Assembly: GCA_014802325.1 (NCBI GenBank)
Contig: JAAVCK010000014.1
Coordinates: 33,940 to 97,939 of the forward strand
Length of the DNA stretch: 64,000 nucleotides
Origin: Bacteroides sp.
Lineage (GTDB): Bacteria > Bacteroidota > Bacteroidia > Bacteroidales > Muribaculaceae
Direction of reading: 5' to 3'
Shown here: positions 1-8,680 of the stretch, in pieces
Layout: each line of letters begins with the position of its first letter
How positions within the stretch are numbered: the stretch's first letter is position 1
Made by a program: the position numbers and the translations under genes
Notes under the pieces: generated by a model
Database searches by the model: none
Seen by the model: the letters and a program-made list of their open reading frames with translations, nothing else
Told to the model about the DNA's origin: nothing

Positions 1-636
1 ATCCTCACCAAGATGAATACCAACAAGAACTACTGGGTATTCGAAGGTTCTTCTTTCGCTGCTTATCGTCTTGGCGACTGCTGCCTCTCTAAAGCTGAAG
101 GTGAAGTTGTTGAATATACTCTTCCCTACGACGAATATCAGGTTCTCGACCTCACTGCTGCTGACATCGACAAGTACTTCGCTACCAATGACGCAGGCGA
201 ACTCACCGGTCCTAAAGTACCCTGGGCTGTTGTTAACCCCGAAGGCGCTGACATGGGTGAAGGTTCTGGCTTCATGACTCTCTGCTGCTACGCTACTCCC
301 GAATTCCCCGTTACCTACACCTTCTTCGCACAGGGTTCTAAGATGGCTTGCGACGGCTTCATCTATACTCCTTGCGACGAGCCTACTTTCGCTGATGCTC
401 CCGAAGTAGTATTCGGTGGTGTTGAAAAGGTTGCTGAAGATGGCACTGTAACTCCCGCTCCTACCCCCGTGGTATTTGCCGGCAAGCAGTACAATGATCC
501 CGCTGGTATCGAAAACATCGTTGTTGACGCTGCTGCTGACGTAAACGCCCCCATGTACAACGTACTTGGCCAGCGCGTTAACGAGTCTTACAAAGGCCTC
601 GTTATCAAGAACGGCAAGAAGTTCATCAACAAGTAA
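1..636 (+). CDS. 3' end of a secreted/surface protein with T9SS-like C-terminal tail (partial)
   Basis: The frame is open to the left edge (four codons precede the first ATG at 13), so the gene starts outside the window. I do not recognise the main domain; the visible part is acidic and aromatic-rich with no membrane segment. The last ~40 residues (GIENI..., then MYNVLGQRVN, then GLVIKNGKKFINK) have the LGQRV-x-GLVI-x-GKK pattern common at the C-termini of secreted Bacteroidales proteins and related to type IX sorting domains. The two giant proteins in this window carry the same type of tail (FNLQGQRV...GIYIM). Function unknown; export to the surface is inferred from the tail. Confidence 0.8.
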   Translation: MLTKMNTNKNYWVFEGSSFAAYRLGDCCLSKAEGEVVEYTLPYDEYQVLDLTAADIDKYFATNDAGELTGPKVPWAVVNPEGADMGEGSGFMTLCCYATPEFPVTYTFFAQGSKMACDGFIYTPCDEPTFADAPEVVFGGVEKVAEDGTVTPAPTPVVFAGKQYNDPAGIENIVVDAAADVNAPMYNVLGQRVNESYKGLVIKNGKKFINK

Positions 637-661
637 TTCTTGACCCCAATTAACCCCATCA

Positions 662-699
662 GGCGGGACGTGTCACTGACACGCCCCGCCAATTTTTTT
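662..699 (+). terminator. Rho-independent terminator of the partial secreted-protein gene
   Basis: GGCGGG-A-CGTGTCA pairs with TGACACG-C-CCCGCC (one A/C mismatch, minimal loop) and is followed by a run of seven T. It lies 25 bp after the stop codon. Confidence 0.85.
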
Positions 700-734
700 A
701 TACCCACGCAACCCCTCAGACCTATAGGGACGCA

Positions 735-888
735 CACTGGGGTGCGTCAAGATTGGTAAAAATGTAATTTCACCACCCATCGTTGCGCACCATTCTTCGC
801 GTAGCGAAGCGGCAAGCCGATTACACAGCCGGAAGCTCAGTGGGGAGCGTCCAAACCAATCGGTGTATAATATAAGCCACGGAGTGGC
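735..888 (+). repeat. Composite dispersed repeat, left direct copy
   Basis: This block (GACGCACACTGGGGTGCGTC..., then TTCGCGTAGCGAAGCGGCAA, then a GGGGAGCGTCC segment) recurs about 359 bp downstream at 1094-1247 in direct orientation with few differences. The two copies bracket the inverted palindromic pair at 874-1071. Pieces of the same composite appear in most larger gaps of the window (12.4, 20.1, 22.1, 28.7, 50.7 and 63.8 kb). Confidence 0.8.
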
Positions 889-1071
889 TTGACTACGTTA
901 ACCCCGGGTGCTTGTCACCCGGGGTATTTTCATCAGGAATTACCAACCACGGAGTGGTTGTACAAAATCTGTGGCGGTTGTCCAACCACTCCGTGGTTGA
1001 TTTGCCATCTTATTTTATACTCCGGGTGTCAAGCACCCGGGGTTAACAATGTGGCAGCCACTCCGTGGCTT
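874..1071. repeat. Inverted pair of B-A-B' palindromic modules (non-autonomous REP/MITE-like element)
   Basis: Left arm: B (AGCCACGGAGTGGCT, 874-890), A (CCCCGGGTG-CTTGT-CACCCGGGG, 902-924), B' (CAACCACGGAGTGGTTG, 944-960). A 22-bp spacer follows, then the mirror order B' (983-999), A (1020-1042), B (1056-1070). The layout matches the repeats that flank the transposase gene at 37.5-37.9 kb, but without the gene. ORFs called across this stretch are repeat translations. Confidence 0.85.
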
Positions 1072-1093
1072 TTGTATTTGCGTAGTATTTGTG

Positions 1094-1247
1094 CACTGGG
1101 GTGCGTCAAGATTGGTAAAAATGTAGTTTCACCACCCATCGTAGCGCACCATCCGTCGCGTAGCGAAGCGGCAAGCCGATTACACCGCCGGACGCTAACT
1201 GGGGAGTGTCCAAACCAATCGTTGTATGATATAAGCCTCTCCGTGGC
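1094..1247 (+). repeat. Composite dispersed repeat, right direct copy
   Basis: Direct copy of 735-888, including the TCGCGTAGCGAAGCGGCAAG core. It is followed to about 1340 by an inverted-orientation fragment of the same composite (CACCCGTGGACGCTCGGTTTT). The remainder of the 637-1421 gap holds no convincing gene. Confidence 0.8.
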
Positions 1248-1369
1248 TTTTTTTGACTCACACCCGTGGACGCTCGGTTTTGCTCCAGCAGACGCCACGG
1301 GTGTTATACTTTACCCCCGGTGTGCGTCCTTACTGGCATTGCGGATCGCCAGGCTGTCCTATAAACAAT

Positions 1370-1397
1370 CCCCTGCACTCGATGCCGAATGCAGGGG
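1370..1397 (-). terminator. Terminator hairpin after the 1499-aa surface protein
   Basis: Perfect 8-bp arms CCCCTGCA/TGCAGGGG with a 12-nt loop, 25 bp past the stop codon of the minus-strand gene. On that strand the hairpin is followed by a T-rich ATTGTTTAT. Confidence 0.7.
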
Positions 1398-1421
1398 ATG
1401 CGTATTAAGTAATAGATACTG

Positions 1422-4400
1422 TTACTTCACAAGCACCTTCTTCACGGTCGAGCCGATGCGCATGATGTAAATGCCCGCAGAAGGCTTGGCCACGCGCTGA
1501 CCCTGTAGATTGAAGAATTCTGCATCGAGGTTGTCGGCAGCAATGCTATCGATACCCGACATATCATTGACTGTCACTACGTTGGATGCCGATCCGAGAC
1601 CCTTGTTGTAGACGGCTACCACGGCATATGAGTATGTAGTACCCTCGGTAACGTTAGAGTCGGTGTACTCGCACTTATCCACGGTAGCATCGTTGATCTT
1701 CGCACCGTCGCGATACACGTCGTAACCCACAAGCGAAGTGGTCACTTCAGCACCCTCGGGAATGTAGGTCACGTCGTCAACCATAAACATAAACGCATTC
1801 TGAGCGCAAGAGTTGATGGCGAAACGCTTCGCACCGGCGGGCACTTTAAACTCATAGCGAGTCCATGCAGCGGGCACGGGATAATATGTAGCCACTTCTA
1901 TGAAATCAGCCGGCTCGATGCCACCGGTCGAGTATAGTATGCGCATCTTTTCGGGATAGCTGCCGCTGTAGCTGCGGGCGTAGAACGATATGGTCTGCGC
2001 CGAGCCGTCGAGCTCAGGCGAGATAGCCCAGTCATTGGCCACGCCGAAATCCGCGCGGTAGAGCGAGAAAAGATACTTAGTGCCCGAGTGAGCGGCAGTG
2101 GTAGAGTTGCCGGTAGTATTAGCATCCCACAACCAGAACGAACCCTTCGTAACGCCTTCGGTGATGTTGGGTAACTGGATATCCTGGAAGCCGTCGACGG
2201 GTGAGTTGTCCATATCGGCAAAAATCCAGTCGCCATAGCGGGAGGTGAATCCCAGGCCGTTCTCGAAGTCCTCTGTCACAGCATCGGCGGGCAGAGCGTT
2301 GATGTCGGGAGAGTTCCAGGTCAGTTTCACGCGGCCGGCTTCTATAGTAGCAACGAGGTCGGTAGCCGCCGGTAGGGTAGAGGCCACGGGGGTAACTTCG
2401 ATAGATTCCGACGAGTTGTTGGAGTCGTTCATGTCACTTGTCATAACCACGGTTGCGGTCAGAGTCACTTCATCCTCAGCCAGCGGCGACATAAGGATAT
2501 CGAATACCACCGCGTCGCTTGTGCCGGCTGCCAGAGCCTCACACTTCTTTGAAGCCACAGCCTCGCCGTCGGCATAAAGCTCCACGGTGTAAGCGGCAGC
2601 ATCGTTCATACCTTCGTTGAGCACGTTGACGGCCACCTGATACTCAGTGCCGGCAGTAACTTCCTTCGGAGCACTGATGGCCATTACCGAAAGGTCGTCG
2701 GCCAATACGGTGCCGATCTTAAGATTGTCGACCAGAGTATACGATGCGGCTTTCACCACAGCGTCGAGGCTCACCTGAATCACCTTGCCGACGTAATCCG
2801 AAAGGTCAACCGATATGCGGTTCCAGCTGTTGGCAGGACCGGTCTCGCTGACCACCACGTGCTTCACGGGAGTGAATTCAATCTCGCCTTTCACCTTCAC
2901 TCCGACCGTAATCTCGTTGATGTCGGGCAACGGATTGCCAAGATCATCCGTCATGTCACCGATATTATAGGTATAGAATGTCAGGCCGGGGTTGCTGATG
3001 GCATCAAGTGATACCAGACCGGTGTAAAGCTCGGCCGAAGTATCCTCATAGCGGCCATACATAGCTGCCATACCGTTATCATAGTCCTGCGAGGGAAGGA
3101 GATTGTCGTCATACATAGCCCATTCGCCGCCTCCTGCACCGTTGACACCGAAGATGTATTTCTTGAAATCATCCTGGTTGGTGAGAGTCAATCCGTTGTA
3201 GGGCGTACCTGCGGGGAAGAAATCCGAGAGGCCATACTGGCCGTTGCCGCGGTCGGTGAACGGATATACCACAAACTGTACGAACTCCTGACTGCCGACT
3301 GCTACAGCCTGATAAGTATACGTTGTGGCGGTAAGACGGCCCGATACGGCATTAGGAGTACCGTTAATAATACGGTATACCTGATACGTCACCATCGTCT
3401 CGTCGATAGCGCCGCCGCTTTCGGTGGTAGTCACTGCATCCCATTCCAAAGTCACCTCGCCCGGATTTTCGGTCTCAAACGCTACAAGTCCTGTCAGGGG
3501 AGCTGGATAGTCCACACCCACGAAGGTCGTAGCCACGGCTTCAGGTGCTGTACCGTCGGCATTGACCGACACAACAGTGTAGGTGTATGTGCCCGACGAA
3601 GGAAGATTGTCGGTGTAGGTCAGAGTAGCGCCCATGGCAGGTGCCGTCCATGTGTTGATTACCGAGCCGTCACGCATCAGATTCACATACATAAGCTCGT
3701 CGAGAGGCTTGCCGCCGAGAGTCTTGTCGGGGGTCACAAACGATATGGTAGCAGTCAGTGCGCCGTTGGCACCGGGAGTAGCCGTGAGATCGCCCACTGC
3801 TGCCGGGCAGTCGGCTACCTTCGGAGCGCTTACGGCGAAATTGTCGGCGTAGAGATACATCTTGTCCTTATCCGATATACCGTGGATACCGAAGTAGTAA
3901 ATGCCGTCGGCCTCAGGCACGAAAGTGGCTGACCAGTGATAAGGATTGTCGAGCAGGGAGGTTACCTGCGTAGGTTCGAGAAGCACGGTGGTCATGGCGC
4001 CGGGTTCGTCAGCTTTGCCCACCTTCACTTCCACGCGTTCGGCGAAGTTGGCGTTGCTTACGGCAAATTCGGCCGAGATATCGTAGATCTTTCCGCCGAG
4101 GAGTTTCACTCCGGGCGACATGAGCCAGTCGTCCATCGCCAGTGAAGAGTTCCACATTATGCGGGCGTGGCCGTCGTAGCATATCCAGGTCATATCGTCG
4201 TAGTTGGCATCCACCGCCTTGAATCCGTTCATCTGATCGTCGTCAAACGTGGCTACATACGGAGGAGTCACCGATCCGAGAGTCACGATGTTGCTCTGCG
4301 CTACCTCCGAAGTCAGACCCTCGGCCGTAGCGGTCACGGTGTAGTAATATGAAATCATATCATCCGTCACGGCGATATTTTCGGTAAAGGTAGTGGCTGT

Positions 4401-5921
4401 GAAATCTTCGGCCACCTTCACTGCGCCGGGATAGCGGGTCACGGTGTAGGTCACGGCGTTGAGATCGATAAATCCGCCGTTGACCGACGCTTTCACAGGC
4501 AGCCAGGTCACGGTCATCACGCCGTCGGCATACCGGGCCGTCACCTTGGTGGCCTCGGGGGTGTCGGCACCCACATATGAGCTCACCTCGGTCGAGGGGC
4601 TGTCGCCGGCCTCGTTGCTTACCTTGACGTTGAATGTGTAGAATCCTGCGGTAGCAACCGAAACTTCGGCCTTGACTTCCGCGCCATATTCGGCAGTGCC
4701 GGTAGCGGCAGTCTCGCCGTTGGCTGTCACGGTGTAGGTCAGCTGACCCGTAGGTTCTCCGCCGGCAAACAGCGTAGAGGGTGCCGTGAAGTCAATCGTA
4801 CCGGTCAGCGATGAGCCGGCGAAGTTGGCAGTCACGCCGCTCACAGCTGCCGGAGCGTTGTCCTCAGCCAGGGGCGGCATGATGGCCAGACCGGTCACTT
4901 CCTCGTTGCCGGGGAACTGAAAGAGCACCGTGGCTGCACCGGTAGTGGTGTCGATTTCGGTGAGAAATCCCTGCTCTGCCGTGTTGTATACAGTCCAGAG
5001 CATGCGGTCGGTCTTCGTGTCGAAGATAGCGTCGGAGGCATAGAGCGAGTCATAGCCGGTCTCGCCCACCTTCGTAGCTTCGCCGGTGGCCTTGTCTATC
5101 TTATAGAGGGTCGATCCGGTGCACACGTATCTCTGTGATGTGGCGTAGGCTTCTTCGTCGAGGTTGCTGAGCACACCCCAGAGCTGACCTTTGCTGTCGC
5201 ATGCTATGGCGTTCCATATACCGAACTGATCTATGGCAAGAGTGCCTATTGGATTGAAGCTCACGTCTTTGTGCTCCATGTCGAAGTTCACTGTGGTGAG
5301 CACGAAGTAGTCGCTCACATTGGCTATGGCATACACCTGCTGCGAAGTTTCATCGTAGGTCATGGTGTAGGTGTAATAGCCGGCGGTGACGTCATATACC
5401 TCATTGCCCGTATTCACGTCGTAGCCCAGGAAGAGCTTGTAGGCGCCCCAGGGTGAATCGTAATACTGACATACGTAGTAAATGTCGCCCACAAGCACTC
5501 CGCCATACTGAGCGTTGGCGTAGCGAAACAGACGTTCAAACTCCTGACCCTCTTTGGTCGGCACGGTGTATACACCGTTGGCCGAGAAGGCGTCAGAATA
5601 CAGCACCGAGCCGATGAGATTGGGCAGTTTCAGCTCTTCGGCTATCGCGCCTACCTTGAAGGGCGCTTTTACGTTTGCGGGCTTCACACTGCGCGAGGCC
5701 GATGCAAATACGTTGGCTGAAGCTGTCTGACGCACCTTGGGCATCGGTATAGCTCCCTTGGTTGCGACGGGCTTGTCAGAGGCCGGTGCGGCTACTGCCG
5801 ACACTGTCCGGTTTCCGGTGTCGCCCGACGGATTTCTTTTTGCCAGTGGCGCGCCCGACATGCTTAGTGCTGTCATCGCAGCCATCATGAGCGAAAAAAT
5901 CCTGACAAGATTTTTTTTCAT
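1422..5921 (-). CDS. Giant secreted multidomain protein: propeller-like N-terminus, fibronectin III and choice-of-anchor J-like domains, T9SS-like tail
   Basis: 1499 aa. It begins with a clear signal peptide (MKKNLVRIFSLMMAAMTALS). About residues 90-350 form a repeat-rich domain with WxV/LYKID-type segments resembling beta-propeller strands. Several fibronectin III-like units follow (APAAVSGVTANF, ATKVTARYADG, PLTGLVAFETENPGEVTLEW). Two regions resemble choice-of-anchor J/cleaved-adhesin modules (DDWLMSPGVKLLGGKIYD and DWAISPELDGSAQTISFYAR), with a CARDB-like segment between them (VTAGTEYQVAVNVLNEG). The C-terminus (FNLQGQRVAKPSAGIYIMR...KKVLVK) resembles type IX sorting tails. A paralogue of nearly identical length and domain order lies at 28816-33324. 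Likely surface-exposed or secreted, adhesive or substrate-binding; no catalytic motif seen, so the role is inference. Confidence 0.88.
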   Translation of the reverse strand: MKKNLVRIFSLMMAAMTALSMSGAPLAKRNPSGDTGNRTVSAVAAPASDKPVATKGAIPMPKVRQTASANVFASASRSVKPANVKAPFKVGAIAEELKLPNLIGSVLYSDAFSANGVYTVPTKEGQEFERLFRYANAQYGGVLVGDIYYVCQYYDSPWGAYKLFLGYDVNTGNEVYDVTAGYYTYTMTYDETSQQVYAIANVSDYFVLTTVNFDMEHKDVSFNPIGTLAIDQFGIWNAIACDSKGQLWGVLSNLDEEAYATSQRYVCTGSTLYKIDKATGEATKVGETGYDSLYASDAIFDTKTDRMLWTVYNTAEQGFLTEIDTTTGAATVLFQFPGNEEVTGLAIMPPLAEDNAPAAVSGVTANFAGSSLTGTIDFTAPSTLFAGGEPTGQLTYTVTANGETAATGTAEYGAEVKAEVSVATAGFYTFNVKVSNEAGDSPSTEVSSYVGADTPEATKVTARYADGVMTVTWLPVKASVNGGFIDLNAVTYTVTRYPGAVKVAEDFTATTFTENIAVTDDMISYYYTVTATAEGLTSEVAQSNIVTLGSVTPPYVATFDDDQMNGFKAVDANYDDMTWICYDGHARIMWNSSLAMDDWLMSPGVKLLGGKIYDISAEFAVSNANFAERVEVKVGKADEPGAMTTVLLEPTQVTSLLDNPYHWSATFVPEADGIYYFGIHGISDKDKMYLYADNFAVSAPKVADCPAAVGDLTATPGANGALTATISFVTPDKTLGGKPLDELMYVNLMRDGSVINTWTAPAMGATLTYTDNLPSSGTYTYTVVSVNADGTAPEAVATTFVGVDYPAPLTGLVAFETENPGEVTLEWDAVTTTESGGAIDETMVTYQVYRIINGTPNAVSGRLTATTYTYQAVAVGSQEFVQFVVYPFTDRGNGQYGLSDFFPAGTPYNGLTLTNQDDFKKYIFGVNGAGGGEWAMYDDNLLPSQDYDNGMAAMYGRYEDTSAELYTGLVSLDAISNPGLTFYTYNIGDMTDDLGNPLPDINEITVGVKVKGEIEFTPVKHVVVSETGPANSWNRISVDLSDYVGKVIQVSLDAVVKAASYTLVDNLKIGTVLADDLSVMAISAPKEVTAGTEYQVAVNVLNEGMNDAAAYTVELYADGEAVASKKCEALAAGTSDAVVFDILMSPLAEDEVTLTATVVMTSDMNDSNNSSESIEVTPVASTLPAATDLVATIEAGRVKLTWNSPDINALPADAVTEDFENGLGFTSRYGDWIFADMDNSPVDGFQDIQLPNITEGVTKGSFWLWDANTTGNSTTAAHSGTKYLFSLYRADFGVANDWAISPELDGSAQTISFYARSYSGSYPEKMRILYSTGGIEPADFIEVATYYPVPAAWTRYEFKVPAGAKRFAINSCAQNAFMFMVDDVTYIPEGAEVTTSLVGYDVYRDGAKINDATVDKCEYTDSNVTEGTTYSYAVVAVYNKGLGSASNVVTVNDMSGIDSIAADNLDAEFFNLQGQRVAKPSAGIYIMRIGSTVKKVLVK

Positions 5922-5957
5922 TTTTGTGAATTATGGTGGTTTCGTGAAATTAGATGC

Positions 5958-5979
5958 GGCGAGGGCTGAAACCGTTTAC
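5958..5979 (-). promoter_or_regulatory. 5'-leader motif shared with the paralogous surface gene
   Basis: GGCGAGGGCTGAAACCGTTTA on the plus strand lies 37 bp upstream of the start codon. A near-identical 22-mer (19/22 matches) sits 35 bp upstream of the paralogue at 33359-33380. It may be a conserved leader or regulatory element, or merely residual homology. Confidence 0.4.
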
Positions 5980-6016
5980 ACCTGCGCGCGATCTTTGTAT
6001 AATTGATTAAGCGCTA

Positions 6017-6024
6017 CAAAGATA
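6017..6024 (-). promoter_or_regulatory. Bacteroidetes -7 box (TATCTTTG) for the 1499-aa gene
   Basis: TATCTTTG on the minus strand matches TAnnTTTG. It implies a leader of about 90 nt that includes the shared 22-bp motif. Confidence 0.6.
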
Positions 6025-6158
6025 CGCAACCATGTGCAATTTTTCATGCGATAATGTAGAAATATTCCTTACTTTGCTGTCAAAATGCCATCTTTTTTTA
6101 ATTTCAGCTCTTTTATGCGCTTGTCAGCCGCGCGCATAGCTCAATTTAGGCGGCGGTG

Positions 6159-6189
6159 TTGCATCAGGCGAAAAAAAGTATTAATTTTG
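6159..6189 (+). promoter_or_regulatory. Promoter TTG-N20-TAATTTTG for the DUF3078 operon
   Basis: TTG at 6159-6161 and TAATTTTG at 6182-6189 are spaced 20 bp apart, as expected for the Bacteroidetes primary sigma factor. This promoter overlaps the longest ORF's upstream start, so the ATG at 6234 is preferred. Confidence 0.7.
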
Positions 6190-6233
6190 CACCATCACGT
6201 TTTGCACAACCCTTTTTTTCATCACCACGAGTT

Positions 6234-7571
6234 ATGAATCCAGCCTCGACGCTATCACTTGCCCTCCTTCTGTCGTCGGCAGCCGCATCGGCTCAGCTTG
6301 CACTCCTGCCCCCCGCGCAGCCGCGCAACATCATTTACGATACCCCTGTGGAAATCACTGATACAGTGACTTATGTGTCGCCCTACGATGTGGTCGACGA
6401 CTATGCCGTCGACCCTGACCTGTTTCCCCGATATGTCCCCTCGCTCCCGGCTTTCTATCGTCCGGTGGTGTTTGATACATTCCACTTCATCGATCCCGTG
6501 CCTATGACCGGCGAGCAGCTGCCCGCTGATTCGCTCTACGGCTGGCTCGACAGGCTCGGATTTCAGGAACAGCTTATAGCCAACGCCCGCCAGCGCTTTA
6601 TCATCGACAATCCCGCCGCCGTGGTCTACAATGAGGCCCATCTTCCCGAGCCCCCCAAGCACTTCGTGGCCACCGTCGATCCCACTACCGCCGTAATCAC
6701 CATCGAGGAAATCAAGGCGGTGCCGGCCGTGGCTCCCGACATCGAGCCTGAATTTGAGAAGCGCCACTGGATACGCAAGTTCAACGCCGCACTGCAATTC
6801 TCGCAGGCCTACGTGTCACCCAACTGGTATCAGGGCGGTAACAACAACCTCAATGCCCTCGCAAGCGTGTACTACAACGTGCGCCTCAATCCCAAGATGC
6901 ATCCCAACTGGCTCTTTGAGACTACTTTCCAGTACAAGCTCGGCATCAACGACACCCGCGACGACGAGCTGCGCAACTACTCCATATCCGAAGACCTCCT
7001 GCAACTCAACATGATGGCCGGTTATAAGGCCGCTAAGGGATGGTACTACTCATCCAACCTCACCTTCAAGACTCAGGTGCTCAACAGCTATAAGACAAAC
7101 ACCTACGATCTTAAGGCTGCTTTCATGTCGCCCGCCGAGCTCAACGTCGGTCTCGGTATGACCTACAACCACACCAATGCCAAAAAGACCTTCACCATCG
7201 ACGCTTCCATATCACCCCTCTCGTGGAACCTCAAGACATGCCTCAACCATAAGATGGACGAGACGGCGCTCGGTCTGAAGCCCGGACACTCCACACTCAA
7301 CCAGATAGGTAGCAACGCCGAGGTAAAGATTTCGTGGAACATCACGTCAAATATCTCTTACCGCTCCCGCTTCTTCGTCTTCACCGACTATGAGTACGTG
7401 CAGGGCGACTGGGAAAATACCTTCAATTTCGCCATCAACAAGTTTCTCTCCACCCAGCTGTTCTTCCATGCCCGCTACGACTCGTCAGTCCCCTCCAATC
7501 CCGACTGGCATAAGCTCCAGCTGAAAGAGATTCTGTCGTTTGGTATATCCTACAGCTTCAGCTCTCTATGA
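6234..7571 (+). CDS. DUF3078 family outer-membrane-associated protein
   Basis: The start is set at 6234 because a signal peptide (MNPASTLSLALLLSSAAASA) begins there and the promoter lies just upstream; the ORF track extends 26 codons further. About 445 aa. The second half has the family's NWYQGGNNN motif near residue 205, followed by alternating aromatic/polar strands (YKLGINDTRDDELRNY, GWYYSSNLTFKTQ) ending with FGISYSFSSL, typical of an outer-membrane beta-barrel C-terminus. DUF3078 has no established biochemical function. It heads a three-gene operon, and the next gene starts inside its stop codon (ATGA overlap). Confidence 0.88.
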   Translation: MNPASTLSLALLLSSAAASAQLALLPPAQPRNIIYDTPVEITDTVTYVSPYDVVDDYAVDPDLFPRYVPSLPAFYRPVVFDTFHFIDPVPMTGEQLPADSLYGWLDRLGFQEQLIANARQRFIIDNPAAVVYNEAHLPEPPKHFVATVDPTTAVITIEEIKAVPAVAPDIEPEFEKRHWIRKFNAALQFSQAYVSPNWYQGGNNNLNALASVYYNVRLNPKMHPNWLFETTFQYKLGINDTRDDELRNYSISEDLLQLNMMAGYKAAKGWYYSSNLTFKTQVLNSYKTNTYDLKAAFMSPAELNVGLGMTYNHTNAKKTFTIDASISPLSWNLKTCLNHKMDETALGLKPGHSTLNQIGSNAEVKISWNITSNISYRSRFFVFTDYEYVQGDWENTFNFAINKFLSTQLFFHARYDSSVPSNPDWHKLQLKEILSFGISYSFSSL

Positions 7572-8134
7572 TGCGACTCCCGGTGCTTCTGCTCGCCATT
7601 CTGAGTGTCAGCTCAGCCCCGGCAGCCGAACCCACGCCCTCGGCTATCGACGAGGCTGTAAGCCGGCTCTCATCCCTCCCTCTTCACCCGATCGAGGGCC
7701 TGTGGCAGATGCCAGGCCACGAAAGTGTGTTGGAGATAGTGCGCGATTCGGTGTCACCCTCGGGCGAAGTGGCCCGCTATCGCATTGAAGCCATCGTGTC
7801 GGCCGATCTCGCCGTGACCCCGGGCACTGTAGTGGGTACAGTCACTCCCACAGCGGCCTATGGCATATATGATTCGCGTATTTTTACCGACGTAGAGGGT
7901 GACCGGCGTCTTATCCCCACGTCGCCGCGCCGATGCACCATTACTCTCGATAATGACGAGTCGCGCCTCGTGGCCCGCCGCTATGGGCGCAACATCACTC
8001 TGCGCTGGTGGCGTCTGCTTCCGTATATGTTTCGCTGGGCTGTCAGCGTCAACTCACAAAGCGCTCCCGATACCGACGGGCTGGTGCGTATCTATCCCGA
8101 AACATCTTCTCCTGGCGTCCCCGTATATCTATGA
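7568..8134 (+). CDS. Small secreted protein of unknown function
   Basis: 188 aa. The start codon overlaps the DUF3078 stop (ATGA). An N-terminal signal peptide (MMRLPVLLLAILSVSSAPAA) is followed by HPIEGLWQMPGHESVLEIV, a beta-strand-rich segment reminiscent of small lipocalin-like envelope proteins ('IEGxW' start). It ends in a Trp/Arg-rich region (TLRWWRLLPYMFRW). I do not recognise the family. Tight coupling to its neighbours suggests a shared envelope role. Confidence 0.78.
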   Translation: MMRLPVLLLAILSVSSAPAAEPTPSAIDEAVSRLSSLPLHPIEGLWQMPGHESVLEIVRDSVSPSGEVARYRIEAIVSADLAVTPGTVVGTVTPTAAYGIYDSRIFTDVEGDRRLIPTSPRRCTITLDNDESRLVARRYGRNITLRWWRLLPYMFRWAVSVNSQSAPDTDGLVRIYPETSSPGVPVYL

Positions 8135-8595
8135 TCCGACTCCTCCTCTTCATGCTCCTGACGTGTGTTTCAGTCGCTGCCTCGGCCGACGACACCACCC
8201 GACCGCAACTTAAGCGCCGCGCCCGCGCCTCGGACTCGGTCACTCTCCCTGCTGTAGACTCCATAATTGCTTTGGGTGGCGAGATAGCCGTCAGCGGATT
8301 TGACAAGCCGCTCGACTCGCGCCGCGAGACTTTCCACGTCACCTCCTCCATGCCCGACACTATCACAGCCATTACCCTGCGGCTGGTATATAGCGATGTG
8401 GCCGGACGCCGTCTCCACGAAGTAGTACGTAAAGTCGACTGCATCATACCGCCCTACGATACACGTATGGTCAGCATCCCGTCGTTTGACCGTCAGTGTC
8501 GTTACTTTTACGCCCGCGGCAAGCAGTCGCGAGCCTCAGGCGTAGCCCCCTTTGAAGTCACCATACACCCCTTGACGATTTATCTCAAGTTATGA
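8131..8595 (+). CDS. Small secreted protein of unknown function
   Basis: 154 aa from the ATG at 8131, which overlaps the previous stop by ATGA; the longer ORF from 8008 runs through the upstream gene in another frame and is rejected. Signal peptide MIRLLLFMLLTCVSVAASA. The mature part contains ETFHVTSSMPDTITAITLRL and a C-terminal FYARGKQSRASGVAPFEVT, suggesting a single beta-sandwich domain. Its stop codon TGA is the first TGA of a TGATTCATGATTC repeat tract. Function unknown. Confidence 0.75.
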   Translation: MIRLLLFMLLTCVSVAASADDTTRPQLKRRARASDSVTLPAVDSIIALGGEIAVSGFDKPLDSRRETFHVTSSMPDTITAITLRLVYSDVAGRRLHEVVRKVDCIIPPYDTRMVSIPSFDRQCRYFYARGKQSRASGVAPFEVTIHPLTIYLKL

Positions 8596-8648
8596 TTCAT
8601 GATTCACGATTTATGATTCATGATTTATGATTCACGATTCATGATTTT
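8593..8648 (+). repeat. ATGATTC-type short tandem repeat starting at a stop codon
   Basis: Imperfect copies of TGATTCATGATT(C/T)AYGATT. The first TGA is the stop codon of the preceding gene. The same family occurs at 51.05, 55.6, 63.5 and 63.85 kb. Confidence 0.8.
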
Positions 8649-8680
8649 TCAGTCTAAATATCAAATACAAATACCACTAA

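Noticed and set aside
902-924. The A palindrome (CCCCGGGTG...CACCCGGGG) as a transcription terminator
   Set aside because: It lacks a following T-tract in most copies and occurs in both orientations and in pairs, so it belongs to the repeat module; some effect on transcripts is still possible.
889-1470. 193-aa ORF in the first repeat-rich gap
   Set aside because: It translates the palindromic modules and D block; similar peptides (CESKKATEW, TPGACHPG) appear from other repeat copies in unrelated contexts.
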